Source: Dyadobacter sp. LHD-138
GTDB lineage: Bacteria; Bacteroidota; Bacteroidia; Cytophagales; Spirosomataceae
NCBI RefSeq assembly: GCF_030929615.1
Contig: NZ_JAVFVU010000031.1
Coordinates: forward strand, 1-64,000
Direction of reading: 5' to 3'
Length of the DNA: 64,000 bases
The notes below the pieces were generated by a model. That model was given only the letters and a program-made list of their open reading frames with translations. It was not told where the DNA came from and did no database searches. Position 1 is the stretch's first letter. Every line of letters starts with the position of its first letter. The position numbers and the translations under genes were made by a program. Positions 1-8,281 of this stretch are shown here, piece after piece.

Positions 1-120
1 AGTCGACACAATTGTACTTTCCCGATACGCCGCACCCAATCGTAAATTAAAACTCCCCAATCCAATCCTGGAAATATGAGCCAAGGAGATCGATTGGAGA
101 ATTTTCAAGGAAGGCCTATT
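1..120. other. Left-edge sequence, no assignable gene
   Basis: Two forward frames run in from the left edge and stop at 48-50 and 77-79, so the 3' end of a plus-strand gene may lie here. The visible piece (15-25 codons) is too short to assign, and neither frame is clearly better. No start codon is present on the minus strand in this stretch. I see no promoter or terminator before the inverted repeat that begins near 121. Confidence 0.3.
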
Positions 121-354
121 ATTAAACGCAGAGGCAGGCGAGTTTTACGCGGAGGTACAGGAGTTATTTTTGTTTTAGATCACAACAGAAAACCGCGCAA
201 CTCAGCGCAGAACTCCCTTTACTCTGCGTTTAAACTCAGTGTAAAGGGAGTTCTGAGGTTTTCTGTTATGTCTAATATTTCAATCATTACCTGAAACAAA
301 GAACAACTCCTGTACCTCCGCGTAAAACCGCTCCCCCTACCTCTGCGTTTAAAC
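121..354. repeat. Nested imperfect inverted repeat abutting recF
   Basis: Outer arms about 121-179 and 291-354 are near-complementary, including TTAAACGCAGAG and TTTTACGCGGAGGTACAGGA. An inner pair, 181-222 and 241-270, shares AACAGAAAACC and GAACTCCCTTTAC, and the left inner arm carries a roughly 13-nt insertion. The central loop again contains CTCTGCGTTTAAACTC, so the same short word occurs in the arm and in the loop. The structure begins directly after the recF stop codon and could form a very long hairpin in either transcript. It resembles REP/BIME-type intergenic elements; function is not known from the sequence. Confidence 0.75.
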
Positions 355-1440
355 TCATCGCTCAATTTCGAAGAACTTTACATCTGCCTTTACCTTTTCC
401 AGAATTTTCTGTGAGCGTTCCGGGCGGGCATCAGTGATAAATACCTGGCCTAAAAATCCGTCATCGATTAATTCGATCAGTTTATTAATTCTGCGGTCAT
501 CCAGTTTATCAAAAATATCATCCAGCAAAAGAACGGGTGTTTTTTCCTTTTCTATTTTTAATAATTCAAACTGAGCGAGTTTCAGCGCGATGACAAAAGA
601 TTTCTGCTGTCCCTGAGAACCGAATTTCTTCAGCGTTATGCCATCTATTTCAAAAACATATTCATCCTTATGCACACCCTTGCCCGTGCGCTGGGCATGC
701 AGGTCGCGTGAACGGTTTTTCCGGAATTCAGCAGCAAAATCTTCCGAAGCAACTTCGCTTTCATAGGATACCTCCACCTGTTCTTTTCCACTGCTTAAAA
801 ACGCATAATACTTCCTGAACAAAGGCAAAAAACGCTCCATGAAAGCGCGCCGGTGCTGATAAATCCGGACCGCCAGCACAATCAACGGCTCGTTATACGT
901 GTCCAGCAAATCTTCATCCAGATAATTCCGTTCGGCAAAGAGTTTTAATAAACCATTCCGCTGGGTCAGAATTTTATTGTATTGTAAAAAATCCGTTAAA
1001 TATTCCGGGGTTGCCTGTGCCAGTACCCCATCGAAAAACCTTCTCCGCTCCTCACTCCCGTCGCGGATCAGATCGGTGTCATTGGGCGCAATCAGCACCA
1101 GCGGGAAAAGTCCGATATGATCACTTAACCGGTCGTAATTTTTTTTATCCGCCATAAAAACCTTCCGCTGCCCACGCTGAAAACTGCATGTGATCTGAAT
1201 ATTTTTATCAGAATCATGAAAAATTCCATCCAGTAAAAAAAAATCCTGGGCGTGACGGATACCGAGCGCGTCCTGGTTATGAAAGGCACTTTTGGTAAGT
1301 GTCAGGAAGTAAATAGCGTCTAAAAGGTTTGTTTTACCACTTCCGTTTTCTCCGACAAGGCAATTTACACGCTCTCCAAACGTAAAACCTCTCTCTTCAT
1401 AGCTCTTAAAGTACGTAAGATGGAGCTTTTCTAACCACAT
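355..1440 (-). CDS. recF: DNA replication/repair protein RecF
   Basis: RecF is an SMC-like ATPase that binds gapped DNA and helps RecO/RecR load RecA. The 361-residue protein has the family length. It shows Walker A GENGSGKT at residues 30-37, a GSQGQQ signature-like motif in the C-terminal third and Walker B LLLDDIFDKLD followed by a D-loop-like segment. It is transcribed divergently from pdhA, with 128 nt between the two starts. Its stop codon touches a large inverted repeat, which may end its transcript. dnaN and gyrB, the classic neighbours, are not beside it. Confidence 0.96.
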   Translation of the reverse strand: MWLEKLHLTYFKSYEERGFTFGERVNCLVGENGSGKTNLLDAIYFLTLTKSAFHNQDALGIRHAQDFFLLDGIFHDSDKNIQITCSFQRGQRKVFMADKKNYDRLSDHIGLFPLVLIAPNDTDLIRDGSEERRRFFDGVLAQATPEYLTDFLQYNKILTQRNGLLKLFAERNYLDEDLLDTYNEPLIVLAVRIYQHRRAFMERFLPLFRKYYAFLSSGKEQVEVSYESEVASEDFAAEFRKNRSRDLHAQRTGKGVHKDEYVFEIDGITLKKFGSQGQQKSFVIALKLAQFELLKIEKEKTPVLLLDDIFDKLDDRRINKLIELIDDGFLGQVFITDARPERSQKILEKVKADVKFFEIER

Positions 1441-1473
1441 GAACTTCTTTGTTATATAGTTTATGCTTATTTT

Positions 1474-1488
1474 CGCAAATCATTTGCG
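1474..1488. promoter_or_regulatory. Perfect palindrome between recF and pdhA
   Basis: CGCAAAT-C-ATTTGCG is a perfect 7-bp inverted repeat with a 1-nt centre, lying between two divergent genes. A second palindrome, AAGACA-6 nt-TGTCTT, lies at 1531-1548, just upstream of pdhA. Either could be an operator; this is inferred from position and symmetry only. Confidence 0.35.
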
Positions 1489-1568
1489 TCGTTACCGGCA
1501 AAAACAGATCTTGTTCAAACCACTAACTTTAAGACAAAGTTCTGTCTTTATAAACGAGAACCAAATAC

Positions 1569-2597
1569 ATGGCCACCGTTACTGAAAAAAAGAAAGCATC
1601 AGCCCCCAAATTAAAGCATTCGAAAGAACGCTATATGTTCTGGTTCGAGAACATGTTATTACAACGCCGGTTTGAAGAAAAAGCTGGCCAGCTTTATGGT
1701 CAGCAGAAAATCCGCGGATTTTGTCACCTTTACATCGGTCAGGAAGCTTGTTCTTCGGGAGCAGCTACTGCCCTGACAAAAGATGACAAATACATCACGG
1801 CTTACCGTGACCATGGTATTCCTTTGGCGTTAGGTACAGATCCAAAAGCGATCATGGCCGAGCTTTATGGTAAAAAGACAGGAACAACCAAAGGAAAAGG
1901 TGGTTCTATGCACATTTTTGACAAAGAGCATAATTTTATTGGCGGACACGGTATCGTTGGTGCACAGATTCCTTTGGGAGCTGGTATCGCCTTTGCTGAG
2001 AAATACAATAAAACCGGCAACCTGTGTATCTGTTATTTTGGTGACGGAGCCATTCGCCAGGGCGCTTTCCACGAAACGCTGAATATGGCCATGAGCTGGA
2101 AATTGCCTGTTATTTTCGTTGTTGAAAACAATGGCTATGCAATGGGAACTTCGGTTGCCCGCTCTTCCAACGTTACTGAACTTTACACATTGGGTGAGGC
2201 TTATGATATTCCTTCTGAGCCCGTTGATGGGATGAGTGTGGAAGCAATCCATGAAGCCGTTTCCCGTGCGGCAGAACGTGCCCGTAAAGGTGATGGACCA
2301 ACTTTCCTGGAATTCCGTACGTACCGCTACCGTGGACACTCGATGTCTGATCCTCAGAAATACCGTTCGAAAGAAGAGGTTGAGGAATACAAACACCGCG
2401 ATCCGATCGAACAAATCAGAGCCGTCATTCTGGATAACAATCTTGCAACAGCGGAAGATCTTGAAGCAATTGACAAAAAAGTGAAAGAAATTGTAGCTGA
2501 ATCCGTTCAATTTGCCGAAGAATCTGACTTCCCGGATGCAAAAGAAGCATACACGGATGTTTACGTTGAGAATGACTATCCATTCATCATGGATTAA
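1569..2597 (+). CDS. pdhA: Pyruvate dehydrogenase E1 component, alpha subunit
   Basis: This is the thiamine-diphosphate-binding alpha subunit of the pyruvate dehydrogenase complex, which decarboxylates pyruvate and passes the acetyl unit to the E2 lipoyl arm. The TPP motif is visible as GDG at residues 158-160 and NN at 187-188, and the phosphorylation-loop-like YRGHSMSDP follows. At 342 residues it has the usual length. The N-terminus has a short Lys/Ala-rich tail (about 1-18). The beta subunit and E2 are not adjacent, so the complex genes are dispersed. A strong terminator follows. A 2-oxoisovalerate E1 alpha is the main alternative; motif spacing and length favour PdhA. Confidence 0.92.
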   Translation: MATVTEKKKASAPKLKHSKERYMFWFENMLLQRRFEEKAGQLYGQQKIRGFCHLYIGQEACSSGAATALTKDDKYITAYRDHGIPLALGTDPKAIMAELYGKKTGTTKGKGGSMHIFDKEHNFIGGHGIVGAQIPLGAGIAFAEKYNKTGNLCICYFGDGAIRQGAFHETLNMAMSWKLPVIFVVENNGYAMGTSVARSSNVTELYTLGEAYDIPSEPVDGMSVEAIHEAVSRAAERARKGDGPTFLEFRTYRYRGHSMSDPQKYRSKEEVEEYKHRDPIEQIRAVILDNNLATAEDLEAIDKKVKEIVAESVQFAEESDFPDAKEAYTDVYVENDYPFIMD

Positions 2598-2620
2598 TTT
2601 TTGATTATAACGTTATTAAA

Positions 2621-2653
2621 AAAAACCCGTCGAAACGATCCGACGGGTTTTTT
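2621..2653 (+). terminator. Rho-independent terminator after pdhA
   Basis: AAAAACCCGTCG (2621-2632) pairs with CGACGGGTTTTT (2641-2652) around an 8-nt loop and ends in a T run. It lies 24 nt past the pdhA stop. Confidence 0.9.
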
Positions 2654-2734
2654 GAGTAATTTCGATTTTTCGTCAATATAAAAGATCGCAATCTTACTTT
2701 TCTCCGTATATAGTGATCAATACCTAAATATAGT

Positions 2735-3595
2735 ATGCCCTTAGATCAAGAATTTGAGCAAGAAGAAGAAGGAACAGGCCAGGAGATGTCGTTTATCGGG
2801 CATCTTGAAGAATTAAGATGGCATGTTATCCGCGCTGTTGGATCTATTTTAGTTTTTGCTATTCTAGCTTTTGTTTACATTAAGGAAATTTATCATTACG
2901 TAATTATCGCACCTTCACAGCCACATTTCTGGACTTACAGAATGTTATGTTTGCTGTCGGAAAAGGTGGGGTATGACGAACTCTGTGTTAAAGAACTTAA
3001 TTTTAAACTGCAAACCATCGGAATGGGTGACCAGTTTACCATGAGTATGACTTCGGCAGTTATTGCCGGGTTAATATTTGCATTCCCTTACGCCTTCTGG
3101 GAAATATGGCGTTTTATAAAACCCGGACTAAAGGCATCTGAACGCCAATCAGCCAGAGGAGCCGTTTTTTATGTAACATTTCTTTTCTTCTCAGGCGTTC
3201 TTTTTGGCTATTTCATCGTAACTCCGCTGGCTATCAACTTCCTGGCAAACTACACGTTGGATGAGTCTATTATCAATGAATTCAGTCTTGCATCTTATAT
3301 CTCGCTGGTTTCTACGCTGACATTAGCCTGCGGTATTGCATTTCAATTACCAATCGTCGTATTTGTTCTTTCGAAAGTAGGCGTTTTAACGCCGAGTTTC
3401 ATGCGTGAATATCGCAAACATGCCATGATCGTGATTCTGATCGTAGCCGCGGTTATTACTCCTTCACCGGATATTTACAGCCAGATTCTGGTAGCAATCC
3501 CGCTATTACTCTTATACGAAGTCAGTATTTTGGTTTCGAGAAAAGTAGAAAGAGAAAAACTACGTGAAGAAAAAGCGATGCAGGGACCATTGTAA
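2735..3595 (+). CDS. tatC: Sec-independent protein translocase TatC
   Basis: TatC is the polytopic core of the twin-arginine translocase; it recognises the RR signal peptide and exports folded proteins. The 286-residue protein has an acidic N-terminal tail, the diagnostic cytoplasmic motif FIGHLEELRWHV near residue 21-32, about six hydrophobic segments and the conserved FWRFIKPGL-like segment (here FWEIWRFIKPGL). No tatA/B gene is adjacent. Its likely terminator lies inside the 3' end of the convergent downstream gene. Confidence 0.96.
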   Translation: MPLDQEFEQEEEGTGQEMSFIGHLEELRWHVIRAVGSILVFAILAFVYIKEIYHYVIIAPSQPHFWTYRMLCLLSEKVGYDELCVKELNFKLQTIGMGDQFTMSMTSAVIAGLIFAFPYAFWEIWRFIKPGLKASERQSARGAVFYVTFLFFSGVLFGYFIVTPLAINFLANYTLDESIINEFSLASYISLVSTLTLACGIAFQLPIVVFVLSKVGVLTPSFMREYRKHAMIVILIVAAVITPSPDIYSQILVAIPLLLLYEVSILVSRKVEREKLREEKAMQGPL

Positions 3596-3625
3596 GTGGT
3601 TCATGGTATCCATTAAAAGAAGAAA

Positions 3626-4729
3626 TTAAAATTTCATACAGACCTCGGCCAATCGGTCGAGGTCTTCTTTTTGGTGTATGGCACTAATCACCAATCTTGT
3701 CACCGGCGGATCTGTGGGTTGCGGATAGGAAAAGCAGGAGCAGAGAATTTCATTTTCCTCTAAATGATCAAACAGCTTATTGTCCAGACTGCAAAAAACA
3801 GGATAATCTTTTTTGTGAACAAACAGCTTGGTTCGTTTTAACCTTGTGGCGACGTATTGAATATTTGAAAGTAACCGCTGATGCGCCTCAGGATAGGCAT
3901 TTGTATCTAATAATTTTTTGAGGGCATACATATAAGCCGGAACAACCGGGGAGGCTCCTGCAAAAAACGGGCTTTTACGCACCGTCTCAACGACATTTTC
4001 GTCACCCAAAATTACACCTCCTGCAATGCCAATAGCCTTATTTAAAGAGGAAGTTACAATGAGTCTTATCTGCGAAAAAGATGATAACTCCTGATAAACC
4101 CCGGTTCCATCCTTCCCTATTACGCCCAATCCATGAGAATCATCGACTACAAGGAAAATCTGCCTGGAAAAAGGGAGTTGCCTGAAAATTGAAAAATCAA
4201 AACTTTGCACGAAGGGCGACCCTACCGAATCTGAACAAATGATGTGAATATCGTCCTGATCACTATTCTGAATTCTCCAAACGGTATCTTGCGCCCACTC
4301 CTCCCAGCTTACATCATCGCAAATATATTCAAGTCCCCACAACGCGGGGTGCAGATCAGGGGCGTAGTAGCAATGAATTTTGGGCAAATGAAGAAGTGAA
4401 TCCGGCAAACCGGACACGATAATCCCGGGTAGTTCCTTGACCAACAACTGGCCCGCCCACATCCCTGATGATGTCGTGAGCGCCGCAGGTGCCCCGGAAA
4501 ATTTCGCTAATGCCATTTCCGTTTCTTCGTAAATACTTAGTCTCAGGCTATTATTTCTGGAACTTCCAAAGTGTGTTCCATACATTGAAAAACCTTCTTT
4601 TAAATAGCTTAGAAAGCCTTCGTGATGACCCATGCCAAGATAATCCGTCCCGCTGAACCAGAGATATTCTTTTCCATTATTCAGCCTAACCTTTCGGTCA
4701 GGAAGATGGCTGGCTGGATAGATATTCAT
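3626..4729 (-). CDS. PLP-dependent alpha-oxoamine synthase-like aminotransferase (class I/II)
   Basis: The fold-type I PLP enzyme resembles 8-amino-7-oxononanoate synthase and 2-amino-3-ketobutyrate CoA ligase, which condense an amino acid with an acyl-CoA. Visible motifs are TTSSGMWAG (cofactor phosphate region), VDDSHGLGV (Asp binding the pyridine N) and the Schiff-base Lys in TSSLNKAIG. At 367 residues it is slightly shorter than typical BioF. Its start overlaps the epimerase stop by 4 nt (ATGA), so translation is probably coupled and the two enzymes likely share a pathway. No bio genes are nearby, so a biotin role is doubtful. The acyl and amino substrates are unknown. Confidence 0.8.
   Translation of the reverse strand: MNIYPASHLPDRKVRLNNGKEYLWFSGTDYLGMGHHEGFLSYLKEGFSMYGTHFGSSRNNSLRLSIYEETEMALAKFSGAPAALTTSSGMWAGQLLVKELPGIIVSGLPDSLLHLPKIHCYYAPDLHPALWGLEYICDDVSWEEWAQDTVWRIQNSDQDDIHIICSDSVGSPFVQSFDFSIFRQLPFSRQIFLVVDDSHGLGVIGKDGTGVYQELSSFSQIRLIVTSSLNKAIGIAGGVILGDENVVETVRKSPFFAGASPVVPAYMYALKKLLDTNAYPEAHQRLLSNIQYVATRLKRTKLFVHKKDYPVFCSLDNKLFDHLEENEILCSCFSYPQPTDPPVTRLVISAIHQKEDLDRLAEVCMKF
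3640..3672 (+). terminator. tatC terminator embedded in the convergent CDS
   Basis: AGACCTCGGCC (3640-3650) pairs with GGTCGAGGTCT (3655-3665) across a 4-nt loop, with one G-U pair, and is followed by TTCTTTTT. It lies 45 nt after the tatC stop, but inside the last codons of the minus-strand gene ending at 3626. Confidence 0.75.
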
Positions 4730-5736
4730 TTCAGGAAGGCTCCGGTGCCGTTTTCTGAACCATAGATAACCTTGCCGTAGTCAAAGGTCACACCCATAGC
4801 CGGATCATTCTTGATCAGCAAGGAACCATCCATGTCGACATAATCCAGCAAGGGAAGTAAATGGGCAATTGCAGAAATTCCGACACTGGATTCGGTCATG
4901 CAGCCTACCATGGTTTTCATATCCAGACTTCTCGCTTCTGCGATCATCCGTCTGGCGGAGGTTAATCCCCCACATTTTGTAAGTTTGATGTTAACCCCGT
5001 GAAAAAGACCGTAACATTTTACCACATCACTTTCCAGGATGCAGCTTTCATCAGCGATAACAGGCAACTCGCTTTGCACAAAAACCTTTTGCATTCCTTT
5101 CACGTCGTCTGCCGGCAGCGGTTGTTCAATAAATTCAACACCCAGTGCTTTCAGCTCCGCTGAAAATCTGATGGTTTGCTCCGCCGTCCATGCACAATTT
5201 GCATCCACACGAAACGCAGCATTGGTATGCGACCGCAATTCTCTTACGATCCGGAGATCATCGTCTGTACCCAGTTTTATTTTATAGATCGGCCAGGGAA
5301 GTTCCTGCATTTTTGATACCATTTTTTCAACGGTATCAATCCCGATGGTGAAGTTCGTCAGGGGATTCTCATCAATGGATAAACCCCAGCTTTCATAAAG
5401 TTTCTGACCCTTTTTCTTGGCGAACAAATCATTCGCCGCTTCGTCCAAAGCACACTGCGCAAACGAATTTGCCGCGAGATAAGGATTTACCTTCGCCCAA
5501 AGTGCTTCCGGAGAAGTCAAGGGATCCTGTTCAATGATCGGACGAATGCTTTCCAGCGAAGCGATCATTTTCTCGATCGTCACCCCATAATACGGATTGG
5601 AAGTAGCCTCGCCAAATCCGCTGAATCCGCCATCCCTCAGCTCCACAATGAGTGTGGGCTGTACATCTCGGGAGTCGTGGGCGATGGTAAAAGTATGTTT
5701 CAGTTCAAGGTTGTAGGGATGGAATAGAATCTGCAT
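4726..5736 (-). CDS. Dipeptide epimerase, enolase superfamily (L-Ala-D/L-Glu epimerase type)
   Basis: Enolase-superfamily enzyme of the muconate-lactonizing subgroup that epimerises the C-terminal residue of dipeptides, classically L-Ala-D-Glu from recycled peptidoglycan. Catalytic Lys of the KxK motif is in YKIKLG. The Mg ligands are Asp in RVDANCAW, Glu in FIEQPL and Asp in IADES. The second catalytic Lys is in NIKLTKCGG. The C-terminal DMDG gives the DxD motif that binds the dipeptide amino group. It is the first gene of a two-gene operon with the oxoamine-synthase-like gene. The exact dipeptide is inferred. Confidence 0.88.
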   Translation of the reverse strand: MQILFHPYNLELKHTFTIAHDSRDVQPTLIVELRDGGFSGFGEATSNPYYGVTIEKMIASLESIRPIIEQDPLTSPEALWAKVNPYLAANSFAQCALDEAANDLFAKKKGQKLYESWGLSIDENPLTNFTIGIDTVEKMVSKMQELPWPIYKIKLGTDDDLRIVRELRSHTNAAFRVDANCAWTAEQTIRFSAELKALGVEFIEQPLPADDVKGMQKVFVQSELPVIADESCILESDVVKCYGLFHGVNIKLTKCGGLTSARRMIAEARSLDMKTMVGCMTESSVGISAIAHLLPLLDYVDMDGSLLIKNDPAMGVTFDYGKVIYGSENGTGAFLK

Positions 5737-5764
5737 ACTGTGTCGGTCAGGTATAGGTTACAAT

Positions 5765-6640
5765 CTAATTTCTCATATCAAGTCCCCACGACAGCTTACT
5801 GCGCAGCGTATCCAGAAAACTATCGTCCCTCATTTTGATTAGTCGCGCCGTAAAATCAGCTTTACTCACCGTAAGTTCCGTCACTTCATCCACCACCCTG
5901 GAACGGGAATCCATCGACACCAGAAAATTATTGCTGCGGCTTTTCACTTCCAGTCTTATGATTGAAGAATCTTCCACGACAAGCGGGCGCACATTCAGGT
6001 TATGCGGACTAACGGGGGTAATAATAAAATTCTGGGAATGCGGGACCAGAACCGGCCCACCGCAGCTCAAAGAATACCCTGTTGACCCCGTCGGTGTCGA
6101 AATAATCAACCCATCTGCCCAATAAGAATTCAGAAATTCGTCGTTGAGATAGGTATGGACCGTGATCATCGAAGCAGTATCCGTCTTGGTGATCGTGAAA
6201 TCATTTAAACCAAAATTTCTGCCTTCAAATAAATCTATATTGGATTCAACTTTTACAAGCGTCCGTTCGTCAATTTTGTACTGATTATTTTCCAGTGCTT
6301 CAATCATATCGGAAATGCGCTCCGGAGATACCGTTGCAAGAAAACCCAGGCGGCCTACATTGATACCGACCACGGGAATCCGTCTTTTGCCCACATGCGA
6401 AATCGTTTCAAGCAGCGTACCGTCTCCGCCCATGCTGACAACCAGTCGGGCGTCAAAAAGCGCGTCCGGGTTGTCGTAAACCAAATGTGAATAATGCTGG
6501 ATACCCTGGTTATCCAAAAAGGATCGGAACGATTCAGAAAGCTGCACCTCAATGTGGCGACGCATCAACTCACTGAACATAGATTCTATGTACGGGCGGG
6601 CAGACTCATTAAAGTTGCGTCCGTGAATGGCTATTTTCAT
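5765..6640 (-). CDS. nadK: NAD kinase
   Basis: NadK phosphorylates NAD to NADP in the cytoplasm. Diagnostic motifs are GGDGTLLETI and GINVGRLGFLA, followed by GLIISTPTGSTGYS with the NAD-binding Asn/Asp region. I chose the ATG at 6640 (291 residues, MKIAIHGRNF), because the frame's 20 extra upstream codons do not look like NadK and 291 is the family length. It lies downstream of the CBS-domain gene on the same strand, with 78 nt between them, a pairing common in Bacteroidota. Confidence 0.95.
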   Translation of the reverse strand: MKIAIHGRNFNESARPYIESMFSELMRRHIEVQLSESFRSFLDNQGIQHYSHLVYDNPDALFDARLVVSMGGDGTLLETISHVGKRRIPVVGINVGRLGFLATVSPERISDMIEALENNQYKIDERTLVKVESNIDLFEGRNFGLNDFTITKTDTASMITVHTYLNDEFLNSYWADGLIISTPTGSTGYSLSCGGPVLVPHSQNFIITPVSPHNLNVRPLVVEDSSIIRLEVKSRSNNFLVSMDSRSRVVDEVTELTVSKADFTARLIKMRDDSFLDTLRSKLSWGLDMRN

Positions 6641-6718
6641 GAAAGAAAAGTATGTGATCCTTTTTGCCCGAAAGATACGGGACAAAATGCCGATTGGCAA
6701 TGTACTATTCCGGGAAAA

Positions 6719-7390
6719 TTATGTCGCTAAATAACGAAGTAGCATGTCCAGCCGCTCCTGATCCACACTTTCGATCGGATCACTGGCATGTGCTTCTTCA
6801 ATATCGTATCCAAACCGCTCCAAAGTTGCTATTACAGGCGTAATATTGGTCCGGTTTAATTTTAAAGTCAGCAGCGAGGCATCCGCGGGATGCAACGACT
6901 CGCTGGAAGAATAATAGCTGCTAAGCACCTTTACTCCATTGGATTCGATCAAACGGCTGATTTCGGATAAAGAATAATCCCTTTCAGCTATTTTCAAAAC
7001 AATCACCGCGCCTTTTTCCTGAATACCCAGCTCGCTAACAAATTTTTCGATCAGATTTCTGACGAGAATACAGCCTGTTAGTGCTTTGTTTTCATGAACG
7101 ACGGGAATGATATCCAGCGCAAATTCATTCACAAGCCGCAGCAATTCATAAGGATGGTTATCCTCGGTCGCGAAGACATCCTCATGCTGGATAATAATCC
7201 GGGCAATCGGCTGGGTAGTATCCGCGATATCAAAAAGAATATCCTCGGATACAATTCCTCTGTATATCCCCGAATCTGCCACCACAAGCTGCTTTGTCCG
7301 AAATTCATCCATCCAATCCAAAGCTGTACCTACCGTATCGGCAAGTTTCAGTATGGGTATCATGGGATTAATTAACGATGCAGCTAACAT
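6719..7390 (-). CDS. CBS domain-containing protein
   Basis: The 223-residue soluble protein has a pair of CBS motifs in the first 130 residues, each a strand-helix-strand pattern with the typical end IIPVVHENKALTGCI. CBS pairs bind adenine nucleotides and act as sensors. The C-terminal 90 residues (from VIVLKIAERDYSLSEISRLIES) resemble an ACT-like regulatory fold. Position just upstream of nadK on the same strand suggests co-expression, and a nucleotide-sensing role would fit, but no function is shown directly. Confidence 0.85.
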   Translation of the reverse strand: MLAASLINPMIPILKLADTVGTALDWMDEFRTKQLVVADSGIYRGIVSEDILFDIADTTQPIARIIIQHEDVFATEDNHPYELLRLVNEFALDIIPVVHENKALTGCILVRNLIEKFVSELGIQEKGAVIVLKIAERDYSLSEISRLIESNGVKVLSSYYSSSESLHPADASLLTLKLNRTNITPVIATLERFGYDIEEAHASDPIESVDQERLDMLLRYLAT

Positions 7391-7473
7391 AACTGAAAAA
7401 GAGTGTTTTTATCGAATCTATGAAAAAACTGGATACCTGTCAACTTTCACGTAAAAAGAATATTTTGTATAAC

Positions 7474-7500
7474 AAAAAAGAGCCGTTAAAGGCTCTTTAA
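7474..7500 (-). terminator. Terminator of the alpha/beta hydrolase gene
   Basis: On the minus strand AAAGAGCC pairs with GGCTCTTT around a 6-nt loop (7477-7498), followed by a T run. It starts 8 nt past the stop at 7508. Confidence 0.85.
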
Positions 7501-7507
7501 AAAATGA

Positions 7508-8281
7508 CTATTCCACCGGAACCGACACATGTTTTTCTAAAAAGCGTTCTACTATGACATTAAACTTGTCGGGATGCTCCATCATCGGCGCATGGCAGCA
7601 CTTATCTATAAAGTGCAATTCCGAACCTGCGATGAGACGGTTAAATTCATAACCCACATGCGGTGGTGTAATCGTATCATTCAGTCCCCACACCAATAAC
7701 GTTGGAACCTTAATTTTATATAGATCTTTTGCAAGATTATGCCGTTGTGCCGACTTGGCAATGCCCACAATGCTCATGCACTTCGGAATACTGGAAGTCG
7801 TTTCAAAAACTTCGTCGATAAGGTCTTTGGTCGCTACTTCCGGATCATAAAAAGTGTACGCGACACGTTCTCGGATGTATTCATAGCTTCCTCTTTTCGG
7901 GAAAGATCCGCCCATCGAGTTCTCGAAAAGGCCGGAACTTCCTGTCAATACAAGACGCTGGACATTCTCCTGATTTTTCAAAGTATAAAGCAGACCGATA
8001 TGTCCGCCCAGGGAATTCCCCAGAACTGTCACATTTGTCAGATTTTTAAACGCAACAAAATCTTCCAGAAAGGCCAATAGCGCATCCAGGCCAGCCTCGC
8101 GCGGAGGCAGCTCATAGATTGGTAATAATGGAATGATCACCCGATATCGATCAGAGAAACATTCAATAATCCCGTCCCAGTTACTCAAAGCGCCAAAGAG
8201 CCCATGCAACAGCAATAATGTTTCGCCCTTTCCTTCGTCGATGAATTGAAACTTGCCTTCTGCATGTACCGTATATTTCAT
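7508..8281 (-). CDS. Alpha/beta hydrolase
   Basis: Serine hydrolase fold of about 257 residues. The oxyanion motif LLHGLFGA lies near residue 25, the nucleophile elbow is GNSLGGH, the acid is in VWGLNDTITP and the catalytic His is in KCCHAPMMEHP. I take the ATG at 8281, giving MKYTVHAEG, because the upstream 19 codons are low-complexity and not family-like. The substrate is unknown; its closest look is to small esterase/MhpC-type hydrolases. It has its own terminator and a possible promoter box at 8392-8399. Confidence 0.88.
   Translation of the reverse strand: MKYTVHAEGKFQFIDEGKGETLLLLHGLFGALSNWDGIIECFSDRYRVIIPLLPIYELPPREAGLDALLAFLEDFVAFKNLTNVTVLGNSLGGHIGLLYTLKNQENVQRLVLTGSSGLFENSMGGSFPKRGSYEYIRERVAYTFYDPEVATKDLIDEVFETTSSIPKCMSIVGIAKSAQRHNLAKDLYKIKVPTLLVWGLNDTITPPHVGYEFNRLIAGSELHFIDKCCHAPMMEHPDKFNVIVERFLEKHVSVPVE

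Noticed and set aside
1-79. 3' end of a plus-strand gene in either of two open frames
   Set aside because: Too short to tell which frame, if either, is coding.
76-294. Plus-strand frame of 72 codons inside the nested inverted repeat
   Set aside because: It runs across the inverted repeat arms, has no recognisable domain, and is better explained by the repeat.
1830-2510. Long minus-strand frame opposite pdhA
   Set aside because: Shadow of the conserved pdhA reading frame; no family resemblance.
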